This document shows, in pieces, positions 50,714 to 60,221 of a DNA stretch of 64,000 nucleotides (position 1 is the first letter of the stretch; every line of letters starts with the position of its first letter). This stretch comes from Flavobacterium sp. N2270 (lineage in GTDB: Bacteria > Bacteroidota > Bacteroidia > Flavobacteriales > Flavobacteriaceae), in contig NZ_CP110005.1 in the NCBI RefSeq assembly GCF_025947225.1, positions 124,001 through 188,000 on the forward strand. The letters are read 5' to 3'. The position numbers and the translations under genes were made by a program. Below the pieces are notes generated by a model. It worked only from the letters and a program-made list of their open reading frames with translations. It was not told the origin of the DNA and ran no database searches.

Positions 50714-52674
50714 CTAATCTAATTTCTCGAAGCTCGAATTCATGCTTTTAAATTCGGGAACCATTTGTTTCATTTTCTTTACAATTTCAACCGTATTAAA
50801 AGTGGCCAATAAAGTTTTTAAGGATTCAATATCTGAATTTACAATTTCATAATTAAACTCTTCCAATTCTTTAGAAATCATTATTTTATCGTGATGTGTT
50901 TTCAATGTTTTAGAACTTTCGTTTAACAGTTCTTCATATAATTTTTCGCCCGGTCGCAAACCTGTAATTTTGATTTCCATTTCTGTATTGGGAATAAAGC
51001 CGGCTAGTTTTATCATTTTATGAGCCAAGTCGATGATTTTAACAGGTTTACCCATATCAAATATATATATTTCGCCACCATTTCCCATAGAACCGGCTTC
51101 AAGAACCAACTGACAGGCTTCGGGAATGGTCATAAAATAACGAATGATATCGGGATGCGTAACGGTTAACGGACCACCTTCTTGAATTTGCTTGGTAAAT
51201 AAAGGTACAACAGAACCGTTCGAACCCAATACATTTCCAAAACGGGTTGTGATTATCTTTGTTTTTGATGTGTTATGTTCATTTATATTAAAAGCCAAGG
51301 ATTGCACATATTGTTCCGCAATTCTTTTACTTGCCCCCATTATATTACTGGGATTAACAGCCTTATCTGTCGAAATCATAACAAAGGACTCTACTGCATA
51401 TTTTACAGCTAAATCGACTGTATTCTTAGTACCAATTACATTGGTATAAACCGCTTGATACGGATTATTTTCCATTAAAGGAACGTGCTTGTAAGCCGCG
51501 GCATGATAAACCACTTGGGGCTTGTGTTCTTTAAAAATGAAGTCCATCATTTGAACATCTTTTACATCAGCAACATAAGGAATAATTTTAATATGCTTTA
51601 CATTGTTAACTATTCCATTCACTAAATCATAGAGCGGTGTTTCTGCTTGATCTACTAATACTATTGCATGTGGATTAAAAGTTATAATTTGAGCAACGAT
51701 TTCGCTACCTATAGAACCCGCCGCACCAGTAATTAATACTATTTTTTCTTTTAATTGATTTGATATTTGAAGGGTATTTAACTGTATGGGTTTTCGTTCT
51801 AACAAATCATTAATATCGAAATTTTTAAGGTTTTTAGAAAGGTCTTTTTGATCTTGCCAATCTTTTACTTTTTCAAGAGTTAATACTTTGAAATCGTTAT
51901 CTAAACAATCGTCAACAATTTTTATTTGTTGCTTTTTACTCAGCATCCTATCGGTTATAATTAAAGCTTGAGCATTGAACTCTTCTAAAATTGCCGCTAT
52001 GTTTTGAGAATAATTTACTATGGGCAAACCTAAAAGCAACCTAAGATCATGTGATTTGCCGTTATCTACAAAGGCAACCACTCTATACTTTCTAGGTTGT
52101 TCTAAATTTAAAGCATTAGCAACTGCAACTGCATTACTGTCATTTCCAAAAAGAATAACCCTTTGTTCTTTTTCTAAATTACCATATTCAATGTATTTTT
52201 CATATAAGAATTTAACGGCCACTCTAAACAAGAAAAGCAATAAAAATGAAATGATAAAATGAATTAGTAATACTGGAAAAAGAAAAATTTTATTTCCTGT
52301 AATTAAAAAGTGGATGTAATTTAAAGTGACTAATGCTAAAAAAGTAGCAAAAGTTGAAACTAATAGTTTTAAAGCGTCAATAAAACTGGAGTGTCTTATG
52401 ATTCCTGCATAAGTTCTAAATGCAAAAAGAAAAAAACATATGTAAGAATAGTAATAATATACCTAGAAAGAACCGAATAGGTATCATAGTGCCTGAATGT
52501 AAGGTTTTCAACAATATAATAGGTTACGATGCTGGCAAAAAAAACAATACAAACATCCATACAAAAAACAATCCATCTGGGTAAATAACCAAGATTAGAA
52601 AATCGGTTTGCTAAGAAAAATGTTCCTACTTTTTTCAGCAAAGAAGAACTTGGTTTATGTTCATTATTTGTCAA
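50714..52674 (-). pseudogene. pglF: PglF/WbpM-type UDP-GlcNAc 4,6-dehydratase, frameshifted
   Basis: The gene is broken by one missing base. The 5' frame (52674 to 52396) encodes the N-terminus and two TM helices, then stops. Sliding to the next frame in a T-rich run (T7 and T5 on the minus strand, 52424-52436) restores a perfect continuation (FRTYAGIIRHSSFIDALKLL), two more TM helices and the full catalytic domain. That domain holds LITGAAGSIGSEI, STDKAVNPSNIMGASKR (Met in place of Tyr, as in PglF/WbpM) and GLRPGEKLYEELL. The repaired protein has 653 residues, the family's usual size. Without repair the catalytic part has only a TTG start at 52240. It could be a sequencing error, a slipping homopolymer or a true null allele. 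The enzyme would make UDP-4-keto-6-deoxy-GlcNAc for PglE. Confidence 0.88.
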
Positions 52675-52759
52675 AGTATTTGAATTTTAAAGAATTGGGA
52701 CAACAAAAATATTAAACTTATTGAGTTAATAGCCTTATTTATAATTAATATTACAGTAA

Positions 52760-53884
52760 CTATTTAAAAAAAGCATCTAAAACCACTCTAATTCTATTTT
52801 TATCTGCTACAGATAAATTAGAACCCGAAGGCAAACACAATCCTCTGTTAAACAAATCTTCTGAAGTTCCGTTTCCAAAAAAAAGATATTTAGTAAATAC
52901 AGGTTGTAAGTGCATCGGTTTCCACAAAGGTCTCGATTCAATATTTTCGCTTTCAAGCGCTAATCGTAAAGCTTCTCGTTGCTCATAAGATTGTAAGACA
53001 ATTGCACTCAACCAATGGTTAGAATAAAAATCCACAGAGGGCTCTTGTAAAACTGTTACGCCGTCCATTTTAGAAAAATAATTTACATAAAACTGATTCA
53101 TTGTTCTACGCAATTGCACATGCTCATCTAACACCTCCATTTGTCCGCGACCAATTCCTGCGCAAACATTACTTAATCTATAATTATACCCTATTTGACT
53201 GTGTTCATAATGCGGTGCGGCATCTCTAGCTTGTGTGGCTAAGAAAACGGCCTTCTCTTTTATTGCTTTTGTTTTTGTTACTAAGGCTCCACCTCCAGAA
53301 GTGGTAATGATTTTATTTCCGTTAAACGATAAGATAGAAACATCTCCAAAAGTACCACATTTTTGCCCTTTATAAGAACTGCCTAACGCCTCAGCACTGT
53401 CTTCAATAATAGGGATATTGTATTTATCAGCAACCGCTCTTATCTCATCTACTTTATAAGGCATTCCATATAAATGAACTACTATAATGGCCTTAGGTTT
53501 TTTACCCTTTGCTGTTCTATCGATTATAGCCTCTTCTAAAGCTTTTGGACACATGTTCCATGTTTCTTTTTCGCTATCTACAAAAACAGGTGTTGCGTTT
53601 TGATAAATAATTGGATTTGCCGAAGCCGAAAACGTCATGGATTGACAAATGACCTCATCGTCTTTTTCTATTCCTAATAAAATTAAAGCCAAGTGAATAG
53701 CTGCCGTTCCCGAACTTAAGGCAGCAACAAAAACACCTTCCTTTAAATAGTGTTCAATATCTTTTTCAAAACCATTAACATTTGGACCTAGTGGTGCAAT
53801 CCAATTTTCAGCAAATGCTTCTTGAATGTATTTTTGTTCGTTTCCACCCATATGAGGTGAAGAAAGCCAGATTTTATTGCTCAT
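52760..53884 (-). CDS. pglE: UDP-4-keto-6-deoxy-GlcNAc aminotransferase (PglE/LegC-like)
   Basis: A 374-residue DegT/DnrJ/EryC1 PLP aminotransferase. Start KIWLSSPHMGGNEQKYIQEA and NWIAPLGPNVNGFE are typical of PglE/LegC. Other motifs are ALSSGTAAIHLALILLG, EDSAEALGSSYKGQ and the PLP lysine in LSFNGNKIITTSGGGALV (about residue 184). It converts the 4-keto product of PglF to UDP-4-amino-4,6-dideoxy-GlcNAc. It overlaps the PglC-PglD gene by 11 bases and is followed, after 85 bases, by the pglF gene. It is distinct from pseC at 35454. Confidence 0.9.
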   Translation of the reverse strand: MSNKIWLSSPHMGGNEQKYIQEAFAENWIAPLGPNVNGFEKDIEHYLKEGVFVAALSSGTAAIHLALILLGIEKDDEVICQSMTFSASANPIIYQNATPVFVDSEKETWNMCPKALEEAIIDRTAKGKKPKAIIVVHLYGMPYKVDEIRAVADKYNIPIIEDSAEALGSSYKGQKCGTFGDVSILSFNGNKIITTSGGGALVTKTKAIKEKAVFLATQARDAAPHYEHSQIGYNYRLSNVCAGIGRGQMEVLDEHVQLRRTMNQFYVNYFSKMDGVTVLQEPSVDFYSNHWLSAIVLQSYEQREALRLALESENIESRPLWKPMHLQPVFTKYLFFGNGTSEDLFNRGLCLPSGSNLSVADKNRIRVVLDAFFK

Positions 53885-55100
53885 TTTTAATTTCTTCTTG
53901 GTATTTTATTATTCTCCCAGGAACCCCTACAACAACGGCATTATCGGGTACGTTTTCAATGATTACAGCACCTGCTCCTATTTGTGCATTTTTACCTATT
54001 TGCAAACCGGGCAAAACCGAAGCGCCTATTCCTATTTGGGTTAGCCCTCCAACAGATACACCTCCACCTAAAGTAGCATTAGGCGATATATGAACATAAC
54101 TAGAAATCATACAATCATGCTCTACAATTGCACCAGTATTAATAATACAATGATCACCAATTATGACGCCAGGATTAACGACTGCTGTAGCCATTATTTG
54201 TGTTCCTTTTCCAATTTTAGCAAACTTAGAAACTACTGCAGATGGATGAATGGTCATGACAAAATTTGTATTTAAGGTTGTGGCTATTTTTTTTCTAATT
54301 TGATTGCTCCCTATTGCAATAATAGTATTTTTGTTTTTAAAAAAATCTGAATTGGTGTTTAAAAAAACCTTAAAGCCATATAATTCTACAACATTAGGGT
54401 TATCATCAAAAACAGCTTTAATTTGGTATTTATTTTCTTCTAACAAGACATCGATTACAACTTTTGAATGTCCGCCACAGCCAAAAACGACTATATCTGT
54501 GTTCCCGCTAAAAGGCTCTATTGTTGCGGCATTTTCAGCATTTATACCTTCGCTAATGAGTATTTTCTTTATGGTTTTTAAAATGATTTTTACATCTAAT
54601 TTAAAAGACAAGTTTTCAACATAAAAAACATCTAAATCAAATTTTGTTTCCCAGTCAATTGCATTTCTACCGTTTACTTGTGCCCAACCTGTAATTCCGG
54701 GTTTCACATCATGCCTCCTATTTTGATAAGGAGAATACAAATTCATATATTGTGTTAATAAGGGTCTTGGCCCTATAAGGCTCATATCGCCAATTAAAAC
54801 ATTTAGCAATTGAGGAATTTCGTCTAATGATGTTTTTCGAACAAAAGATCCAATACGTGTTAATCGTTCAGCATCTGATAAAAGATTCCCTTTGGCATCT
54901 TTTTTATCATTCATCGTTTTGAACTTAACGATGCTGAATATTTTCCCTTGATAACCTGGTCGCTTTTGAACAAAAAAGGGTTTTCCATTATTGGCAATAG
55001 TCAACAATATAGTTATTGCAAAAAACAAAGGTAACAGCACTATGAATCCGATTAAGGACAATATAAAATCTAGTATTATTTTAATAAAATTTTTATACAT
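53874..55100 (-). CDS. Fused PglC phosphoglycosyltransferase - PglD acetyltransferase
   Basis: A 408-residue bifunctional protein. Residues 1-200 are a small polyprenyl-phosphate phosphoglycosyltransferase: one reentrant helix (LDFILSLIGFIVLLPLFFAI), FFVQKRPGYQGKIFSIVKF, TSLDEIPQLLNVL, GPRPLL and KPGITGWAQVNGRNAI. Residues 203-408 are a PglD-type acetyltransferase: Rossmann-like IVVFGCGGHSKVVIDVL and hexapeptide repeats with CIINTGAIVEHDC, containing the catalytic His. The same fusion is known from Neisseria PglB. Together they would N-acetylate UDP-4-amino sugar to UDP-diNAcBac and transfer diNAcBac-1-P to undecaprenyl phosphate. It lies 4 bases from the GT4 gene and overlaps pglE. Confidence 0.9.
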   Translation of the reverse strand: MYKNFIKIILDFILSLIGFIVLLPLFFAITILLTIANNGKPFFVQKRPGYQGKIFSIVKFKTMNDKKDAKGNLLSDAERLTRIGSFVRKTSLDEIPQLLNVLIGDMSLIGPRPLLTQYMNLYSPYQNRRHDVKPGITGWAQVNGRNAIDWETKFDLDVFYVENLSFKLDVKIILKTIKKILISEGINAENAATIEPFSGNTDIVVFGCGGHSKVVIDVLLEENKYQIKAVFDDNPNVVELYGFKVFLNTNSDFFKNKNTIIAIGSNQIRKKIATTLNTNFVMTIHPSAVVSKFAKIGKGTQIMATAVVNPGVIIGDHCIINTGAIVEHDCMISSYVHISPNATLGGGVSVGGLTQIGIGASVLPGLQIGKNAQIGAGAVIIENVPDNAVVVGVPGRIIKYQEEIKNEQ

Positions 55101-55103
55101 TTA

Positions 55104-56222
55104 TTATACTAATTCTTTATAAAATCGCAACCATTGTTCAGACACCTCATCAGCTGAAAAATTTTGAATAACATAATTTCTTCCTTCTTTACCTAAAACT
55201 TTTCGAGTGGTTTCTTTTGTAACTAACAATTCCATTTGATTATACAGTTGGTTTATATTTTTTACTTCATGGCGTAAACCTGTTTTGTTTTCAAGAATCG
55301 TTTCTGCTAAACCATAAGTGTCGCTGCAAATTATGGGCAATTCTAATAATGAAGCTTCAATAACACTTGTTCCAAAACCTTCTCTATAACTGGGTAAACA
55401 AAAAACATCAGCGGCCTGCAAAACTTCTTCTGGTTTTGAGGTTGATCCAAAAAAGAAATAATTGGAACTTATAATTGTTTGAAGTTGAGTTTCCATGTTT
55501 TCTTCATCAAAACCTACCAAAAGTAATCGTACGTTTGGATATTTTACATTCAATTGTTGAAAAGCATGTGCTAAATCTAATATGCCTTTATCGGTGTTCA
55601 TTCTGCCTAAAAAAGCAAAAACAACATCATTTTCATTATAACCTAATTGTGCTCTATATTTTTTTCTAACGGATGCTGTTGGGTTAAAACGACCAACATC
55701 TACTCCACTGATTGAACCTTTACCCAATACTTGAGAATTGGATTCTTTTATAATTTTATTTGCAATTAAAAATTGTCTTTGCGATTGACCGTCTACAAGA
55801 ATATGTGTTGAAAATTTAACTATTATTGTATCTAAGAATTTTAACAATCGTTTTTTTAATCCCGTTTGTGTATGCCAAACTTGTCCTGTAAAAATATGAA
55901 TTCTAATGGGTGTTTTAGACAACCAAGCCGCAAGTATTCCTATTAAACCTGCCTTAGGGGTAACCGTATGTACGGCATTAAACCTTTCTTGTTTTAAGTA
56001 AATACTTAATTTGATTAAGGCCATTACATCTGAAAAAATAGCGATGTTTCTATTTATTTTAATGTCTTTTTTATGTGTTACAAAAGGAATTTCTTCTTGA
56101 ATTTTTTCGTCATAATTAGCAACCAAAGTAATTTGAAATTCCCTTGAAAGGTATTCAAAATGCTTCAACAAAAATGCATTTGCTGTTAATGGAGTAGAAA
56201 CTATGAAACAGATTTTTTTCAT
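55104..56222 (-). CDS. Glycosyltransferase, GT4 family (PglA/CapM-like)
   Basis: A 372-residue GT4 transferase. KICFIVSTPLTANAFLLKH (N-terminus), VHTVTPKAGLIGILAAWLS, IHIFTGQVWHTQTGLKK and the donor site SYREGFGTSVIEASLLELPI (about residues 275-295). IFTGQ.W and TPKAG are typical of transferases that act on the first lipid-linked sugar, such as PglA, next to a small initiating transferase gene. It lies 4 bases before that gene. A second-sugar role on diNAcBac-PP-lipid is the likely function. Confidence 0.86.
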   Translation of the reverse strand: MKKICFIVSTPLTANAFLLKHFEYLSREFQITLVANYDEKIQEEIPFVTHKKDIKINRNIAIFSDVMALIKLSIYLKQERFNAVHTVTPKAGLIGILAAWLSKTPIRIHIFTGQVWHTQTGLKKRLLKFLDTIIVKFSTHILVDGQSQRQFLIANKIIKESNSQVLGKGSISGVDVGRFNPTASVRKKYRAQLGYNENDVVFAFLGRMNTDKGILDLAHAFQQLNVKYPNVRLLLVGFDEENMETQLQTIISSNYFFFGSTSKPEEVLQAADVFCLPSYREGFGTSVIEASLLELPIICSDTYGLAETILENKTGLRHEVKNINQLYNQMELLVTKETTRKVLGKEGRNYVIQNFSADEVSEQWLRFYKELV

Positions 56223-56230
56223 TATAATTT

Positions 56231-57091
56231 TTAAAATTTACCTTCAAAGTTTTCATATTTCTTACAATCTTGAAGACTTGGTTTTTGCCCAACTTTTGAT
56301 AAGTATAATTTTTCAACCCCAAAAATACTTAAAATAAAAACAACAGAAGTTTTCAAAACAGAAGTTGTAGCGTATTTTATTTTTTGAAGTATACTTACTT
56401 CTAGTCTATTAAAGGATTTTATATTAAAACTAATTGATTTGAAATATTTATAAAATGAAAAAGAGTTGTCTCTTTTATAACCATAATGAATTCTAGGTGT
56501 AAAGGCATATTTTTTCTTAATAAGAATCCTTCTTAAAAAATCTAAATCTTCAGAAAACCTGAAAGTTTTATCATAATTTACTCCTTCAATATCTTGAATA
56601 CGAATAATAGAAGAAGCATGAGGCAGTTGAATAAAATTTATAAAAGAATTAAAATAAAAAGCAGTTTCATTTTCAAAAGGTCGAATTACACTGTACAAAT
56701 TATTATTTTTATCGGATAAAGCCATCGCAGATGAAAGTAAAGTTACATCTGGATGCTGTTCCATATAATTAAATTGAAATTCGAGTTTATCTGGAAAATA
56801 AAAATCATCCGCATCCAACATACACATATATGGAATTTTTAAACTTCTAACCATATCTATTGCTGCTTGACGAGCAGAACCTCTGCCCATATTTTTTGAA
56901 AAATTAACAACTAAATATTTATTTACATCTAAAGTTGAAATTACTTCTTTTGTATTGTCGGTAGACCCATCATTTACGATTATACAAAACCAGTCTTTAA
57001 AAGTTTGATTTTCTAATGATTTTAAAGATTTTAAGATTGTACTTTCCCTATTATAAACAGGAACTACAACGGCTATTTTTTTAGTTTGCAT
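56231..57091 (-). CDS. Glycosyltransferase, GT2 family
   Basis: A 286-residue inverting GT-A glycosyltransferase. IAVVVPVYNRESTILKSLKS (residues 6-25), IIVNDGSTDNT (nucleotide), MCMLDADDFYFPDKLEF with the metal-binding DADD, and FSEDLDFLRRI (the ED catalytic-base motif, about 178). A hydrophobic stretch near the C-terminus (about 240-262) may associate with the membrane. One-base overlap with the EpsG-type gene upstream (57091) and 8 bases to the GT4 gene. Sugar unknown. Confidence 0.87.
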   Translation of the reverse strand: MQTKKIAVVVPVYNRESTILKSLKSLENQTFKDWFCIIVNDGSTDNTKEVISTLDVNKYLVVNFSKNMGRGSARQAAIDMVRSLKIPYMCMLDADDFYFPDKLEFQFNYMEQHPDVTLLSSAMALSDKNNNLYSVIRPFENETAFYFNSFINFIQLPHASSIIRIQDIEGVNYDKTFRFSEDLDFLRRILIKKKYAFTPRIHYGYKRDNSFSFYKYFKSISFNIKSFNRLEVSILQKIKYATTSVLKTSVVFILSIFGVEKLYLSKVGQKPSLQDCKKYENFEGKF

Positions 57092-58191
57092 TATGCAGTT
57101 TTAAAATAAATTAACAAAGTAAACAATAAACTTCCAACTATCATGAACCCAATTACCTTAGTTTGATTGTCAAATATTTTTTGTTTTAACAGTGGATATA
57201 TCATTACAACGGGCATTATAAACCAAGATAGATAAGCTGTTCTGTTTGTATATGCAGCATAAATCAAAAAAACCCAAACTAGATTTGCAATAATATAAGT
57301 GTTTAAAAGTCGATTATAAAAAACAGATTCAAACTGTTTTTTATACTTATAATAATATCCTAAAACAATAGCAACAGCACTATATAATATAAAATCAATT
57401 CGATAGCTTCTTCGTACTGCTTCACCATCAATTTCATCAGAAAAATAAGTTTCTACTCTTCTATCATCAAAAATACCAGAATTTAAGAAAAAATCAGATA
57501 TAAGAGTTTCTATTTGGCTTCCAAAAAAATAACTAATAACAACTACGGAAAGCCACATTTTTATTAAGAACTTAGTATCTTTAACTTCACTCGTTAAAAT
57601 AAATGCAATCAAAGGCAGAAACATGGATTTATGAAAAGAAATGGAAATTAATATTATTCCATACATTAACCATTTTTTATCATAAAAGGATAAAGCAAAT
57701 ATAAAAACAGAACTTGCTAAACCATTACGCACACCATTGATACCAAAGGCCCAAAAAGACATTGAAGTTACATATAAGAGTAAAGCAAAAAAAACATACT
57801 CTTTAAACCATTTCTTAAAAGTATAATAAGGAAGTAAAACATATATTAAAGCACATATAAAGTAAAACCCAACAATGTCTAAAAATGGCTTTACAGACAA
57901 CATTAAAAAATAAAATCCAAAATCAGACTTTACTCCGTAACTAGTTAAAGATAAATTTTTATACATTTCACTGTAGTGATTTGTATCTCCAAAATATTTC
58001 CAGTTACCATAAGGGTCTCTTAACCCAATAAATGCAATTACAATTAATAGTACTAAAAAGGTTCCAACATATAAATTAATTTTTGGAAAACATTCTAGAT
58101 CTTTTTTTATAAATAAAGGTAATATGCTAAATAAAACAGTGATGCTTAGCAATAGATAATAAACATTTGAATATATCTCAACTGGTATCAT
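57091..58191 (-). CDS. EpsG-family membrane protein, probable polysaccharide polymerase
   Basis: A 367-residue protein with about ten TM helices. The EpsG signature region (FIGLRDPYGNWKYFGDTNHY near 55-75 and WAFGINGVRNGLASSVFIFA near 145-165) is present; this family is considered to supply Wzy-type polymerisation. The frame extends to a TTG at 58239, but the ATG at 58191 gives an ATGA overlap with the stop of the upstream GT4 gene (58188-58190), so I chose it. It is the second polymerase-type gene in the locus, besides 22454-23788. Confidence 0.8.
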   Translation of the reverse strand: MIPVEIYSNVYYLLLSITVLFSILPLFIKKDLECFPKINLYVGTFLVLLIVIAFIGLRDPYGNWKYFGDTNHYSEMYKNLSLTSYGVKSDFGFYFLMLSVKPFLDIVGFYFICALIYVLLPYYTFKKWFKEYVFFALLLYVTSMSFWAFGINGVRNGLASSVFIFALSFYDKKWLMYGIILISISFHKSMFLPLIAFILTSEVKDTKFLIKMWLSVVVISYFFGSQIETLISDFFLNSGIFDDRRVETYFSDEIDGEAVRRSYRIDFILYSAVAIVLGYYYKYKKQFESVFYNRLLNTYIIANLVWVFLIYAAYTNRTAYLSWFIMPVVMIYPLLKQKIFDNQTKVIGFMIVGSLLFTLLIYFKTA

Positions 58192-59303
58192 TCTAAAAGT
58201 AATTGTTTTAAATTTAAATTGTATTTTTTCCAAGTACAATTTTCTAAAATTCTCTTTCTTGCTAGTTTTTTTTGTTCTTCCAATAAAACTGGATTATCTA
58301 TACATTTAATCAAAATATCTGACAATTCTTCTTTATTATCTTGTTCTATTAACCAGCCGCCAGTTTCGTTTGTAACTGCATCTGCTATTCCGCCAGTTTT
58401 AGTTCCTATAACAGGAATTCCACAAGATTGGGCTTCCAAAAAAACTAAGCCAAAGCCTTCTACCGAAGTTGAGTCATCTTGTTCTCTTGTGCAAAGTACA
58501 AAAATATCATTTGAATTATAAAAACTAGGTAAAACTTCCTCTTTTATAAAACCATGAAAATGAACTTGCTTTTGAATCCCTAATTGTTTAACAAGTACTT
58601 TTAACTCTTCTAAATAAGGTCCAATTCCTCCGATATTCCATTCTATTTTTTCTTGATAATCCGTTGGTAAAGCTGCAATTGTTTTTGCAATAAAATCGTA
58701 GCCTTTAAATTGTAGTATTCGAGAAAGTGTTGCTATTCTAAACTTTTTATTAGCTTCTACATTAGTTGCTAACGGTTTAAAAAAATCTGAATTAACACCT
58801 AATGGTAAAGCTACTGACTCAGCTTTGGGATTAATTTGATGTATTAACCCCTTTGTATATGCACTATTTGCAATGTTTAGTTTTACTTTCCCTAAAGTCC
58901 ATTTTGCATATATAGACAACCAAAAATATTTTCTAAAAGTGCTTTTTCCAGCTAAAAACTCTGTTCCATGACCTAAAATAAAAACATTTTTAAATCCTGC
59001 TAATATTGCCAAAGTAGCTTCTGGATGCCAAAGCCCACATAAAACGTCAACATTTTGCTTGTTTTTTATTTTGTATAAATATTGGAAAGCTTCTTTTTCA
59101 CATTTAAATCGGTCAGAAGAAAGTTCTACAATTTCAATTTCATGGACATTATAAGGAATTTGCTCACCATATTTTTTTCTTGTTAAAACTTTTACATCAG
59201 AATAATATTCCTGCATTCCTGAAGTAATTTCTTTGCACAAGCGAGCTATTCCACCATTTGAAGGCGGAAAGTCATAAGAAAATATCAGTAATGTTTTATT
59301 CAT
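58188..59303 (-). CDS. Glycosyltransferase, GT4 family
   Basis: A 371-residue GT-B transferase with full GT4 motifs: LLIFSYDFPPSNGGIARLCK (N-terminus), ILGHGTEFL, RIATLSRILQFKGYDFIAKT (about 192), WNIGGIGPYLEEL, VHFHGFIKEE and SVEGFGLVFLEAQSCGIPVI (about 285-305). SYDFPPSNGGI is typical of the PimB/WcaL-like group. Overlaps the following EpsG-type gene by ATGA and the preceding GT2 gene by 8 bases. No specificity prediction. Confidence 0.87.
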   Translation of the reverse strand: MNKTLLIFSYDFPPSNGGIARLCKEITSGMQEYYSDVKVLTRKKYGEQIPYNVHEIEIVELSSDRFKCEKEAFQYLYKIKNKQNVDVLCGLWHPEATLAILAGFKNVFILGHGTEFLAGKSTFRKYFWLSIYAKWTLGKVKLNIANSAYTKGLIHQINPKAESVALPLGVNSDFFKPLATNVEANKKFRIATLSRILQFKGYDFIAKTIAALPTDYQEKIEWNIGGIGPYLEELKVLVKQLGIQKQVHFHGFIKEEVLPSFYNSNDIFVLCTREQDDSTSVEGFGLVFLEAQSCGIPVIGTKTGGIADAVTNETGGWLIEQDNKEELSDILIKCIDNPVLLEEQKKLARKRILENCTWKKYNLNLKQLLLE

Positions 59304-60186
59304 TATAATTAGTGCATTTTACGCTAGCAATTCCAGCCTTTTTACCTTCTAATCTGGCTTTAAAATAATTACTAAAAATGGTTATTTTACGATAAGATAC
59401 AGCATACGCAACTACTAGTTTTAATAGATATAAATGAGCACTTATTCTATTTACAAATTTTAAATGACGCTGAATTATTAACGAACGGTTACGAACCAAA
59501 GAAGCAATATATTTTTTTATATCGAGTACACGACAACCACCTGTTTCTGCAGCTAAATGATGAAGCCTAGCTTTAGAATGGAACATAATTTCATATCCTA
59601 CATTTTTAACGCGTAAACAAAAATCGGTTTCTTCGTATAAAGCAGCTCCTTTCGTTAAATTTTCATCAATTCCATTTACTTTTAGTAAAACTTCCTTTTT
59701 CGTAGAAAAATTACACCCTTTTGCATGATCAACTTCAAAGGTTCCCTCTAAATGAAAACCAGGAATTGGAGTTGCAGTCCATTTATTAAAAACACCTGTT
59801 CTACTACCTTCATTAGGATTGTTTTTTTCAATTATTCCTCCAGCAACAACACCTGTATTTTTATTTTTCAAAATCGAAAAATGTTCTTGAAGTAATTGGT
59901 TATTACAATTTATATCATCATCTACATATAATATAAAATCATATTCCGCATTTTGCCATCCAAAATTTCTAGCTTGAGGCAAACCTTTAAAAAAAGTAAT
60001 ATGATGGTATTTTACAAATAAATAGTCTGAAACAAAATTAATTACATCAATATCTGGCTCATTCGATTGATCTACAATAATAATTTCAAATGGAAAGGTG
60101 CATTTTTGTACAACCAAATCTTTTAAGGTAGTAATTAAAAAATCAGTTCGATTTAAAGTAGGTATGATTACGGATATTCCTTGCAT
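59296..60186 (-). CDS. Glycosyltransferase, GT2 family
   Basis: A 296-residue GT-A transferase. ISVIIPTLNRTDFLITTLKD (N-terminus), IIVDQSNEPD, LPQARNFGWQNAEYDFILYV followed by the metal-binding DDD, and EETDFCLRVKNVGYE (about 188-202) with the ED-like catalytic motif. The LNRT and DQS variants occur in rhamnosyl-type GT2 enzymes, but this is weak evidence. It overlaps the GT4 gene by 8 bases and is 36 bases after the acyltransferase gene. Confidence 0.87.
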   Translation of the reverse strand: MQGISVIIPTLNRTDFLITTLKDLVVQKCTFPFEIIIVDQSNEPDIDVINFVSDYLFVKYHHITFFKGLPQARNFGWQNAEYDFILYVDDDINCNNQLLQEHFSILKNKNTGVVAGGIIEKNNPNEGSRTGVFNKWTATPIPGFHLEGTFEVDHAKGCNFSTKKEVLLKVNGIDENLTKGAALYEETDFCLRVKNVGYEIMFHSKARLHHLAAETGGCRVLDIKKYIASLVRNRSLIIQRHLKFVNRISAHLYLLKLVVAYAVSYRKITIFSNYFKARLEGKKAGIASVKCTNYNE

Positions 60187-60221
60187 TATATTTTTTTCTA
60201 ATTAAAATTTCTTCAATTTGT

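Noticed and set aside
53782..54624. Several plus-strand frames of 60-106 codons opposite the PglC-PglD gene
   Set aside because: Shadow frames of the hexapeptide repeat region.
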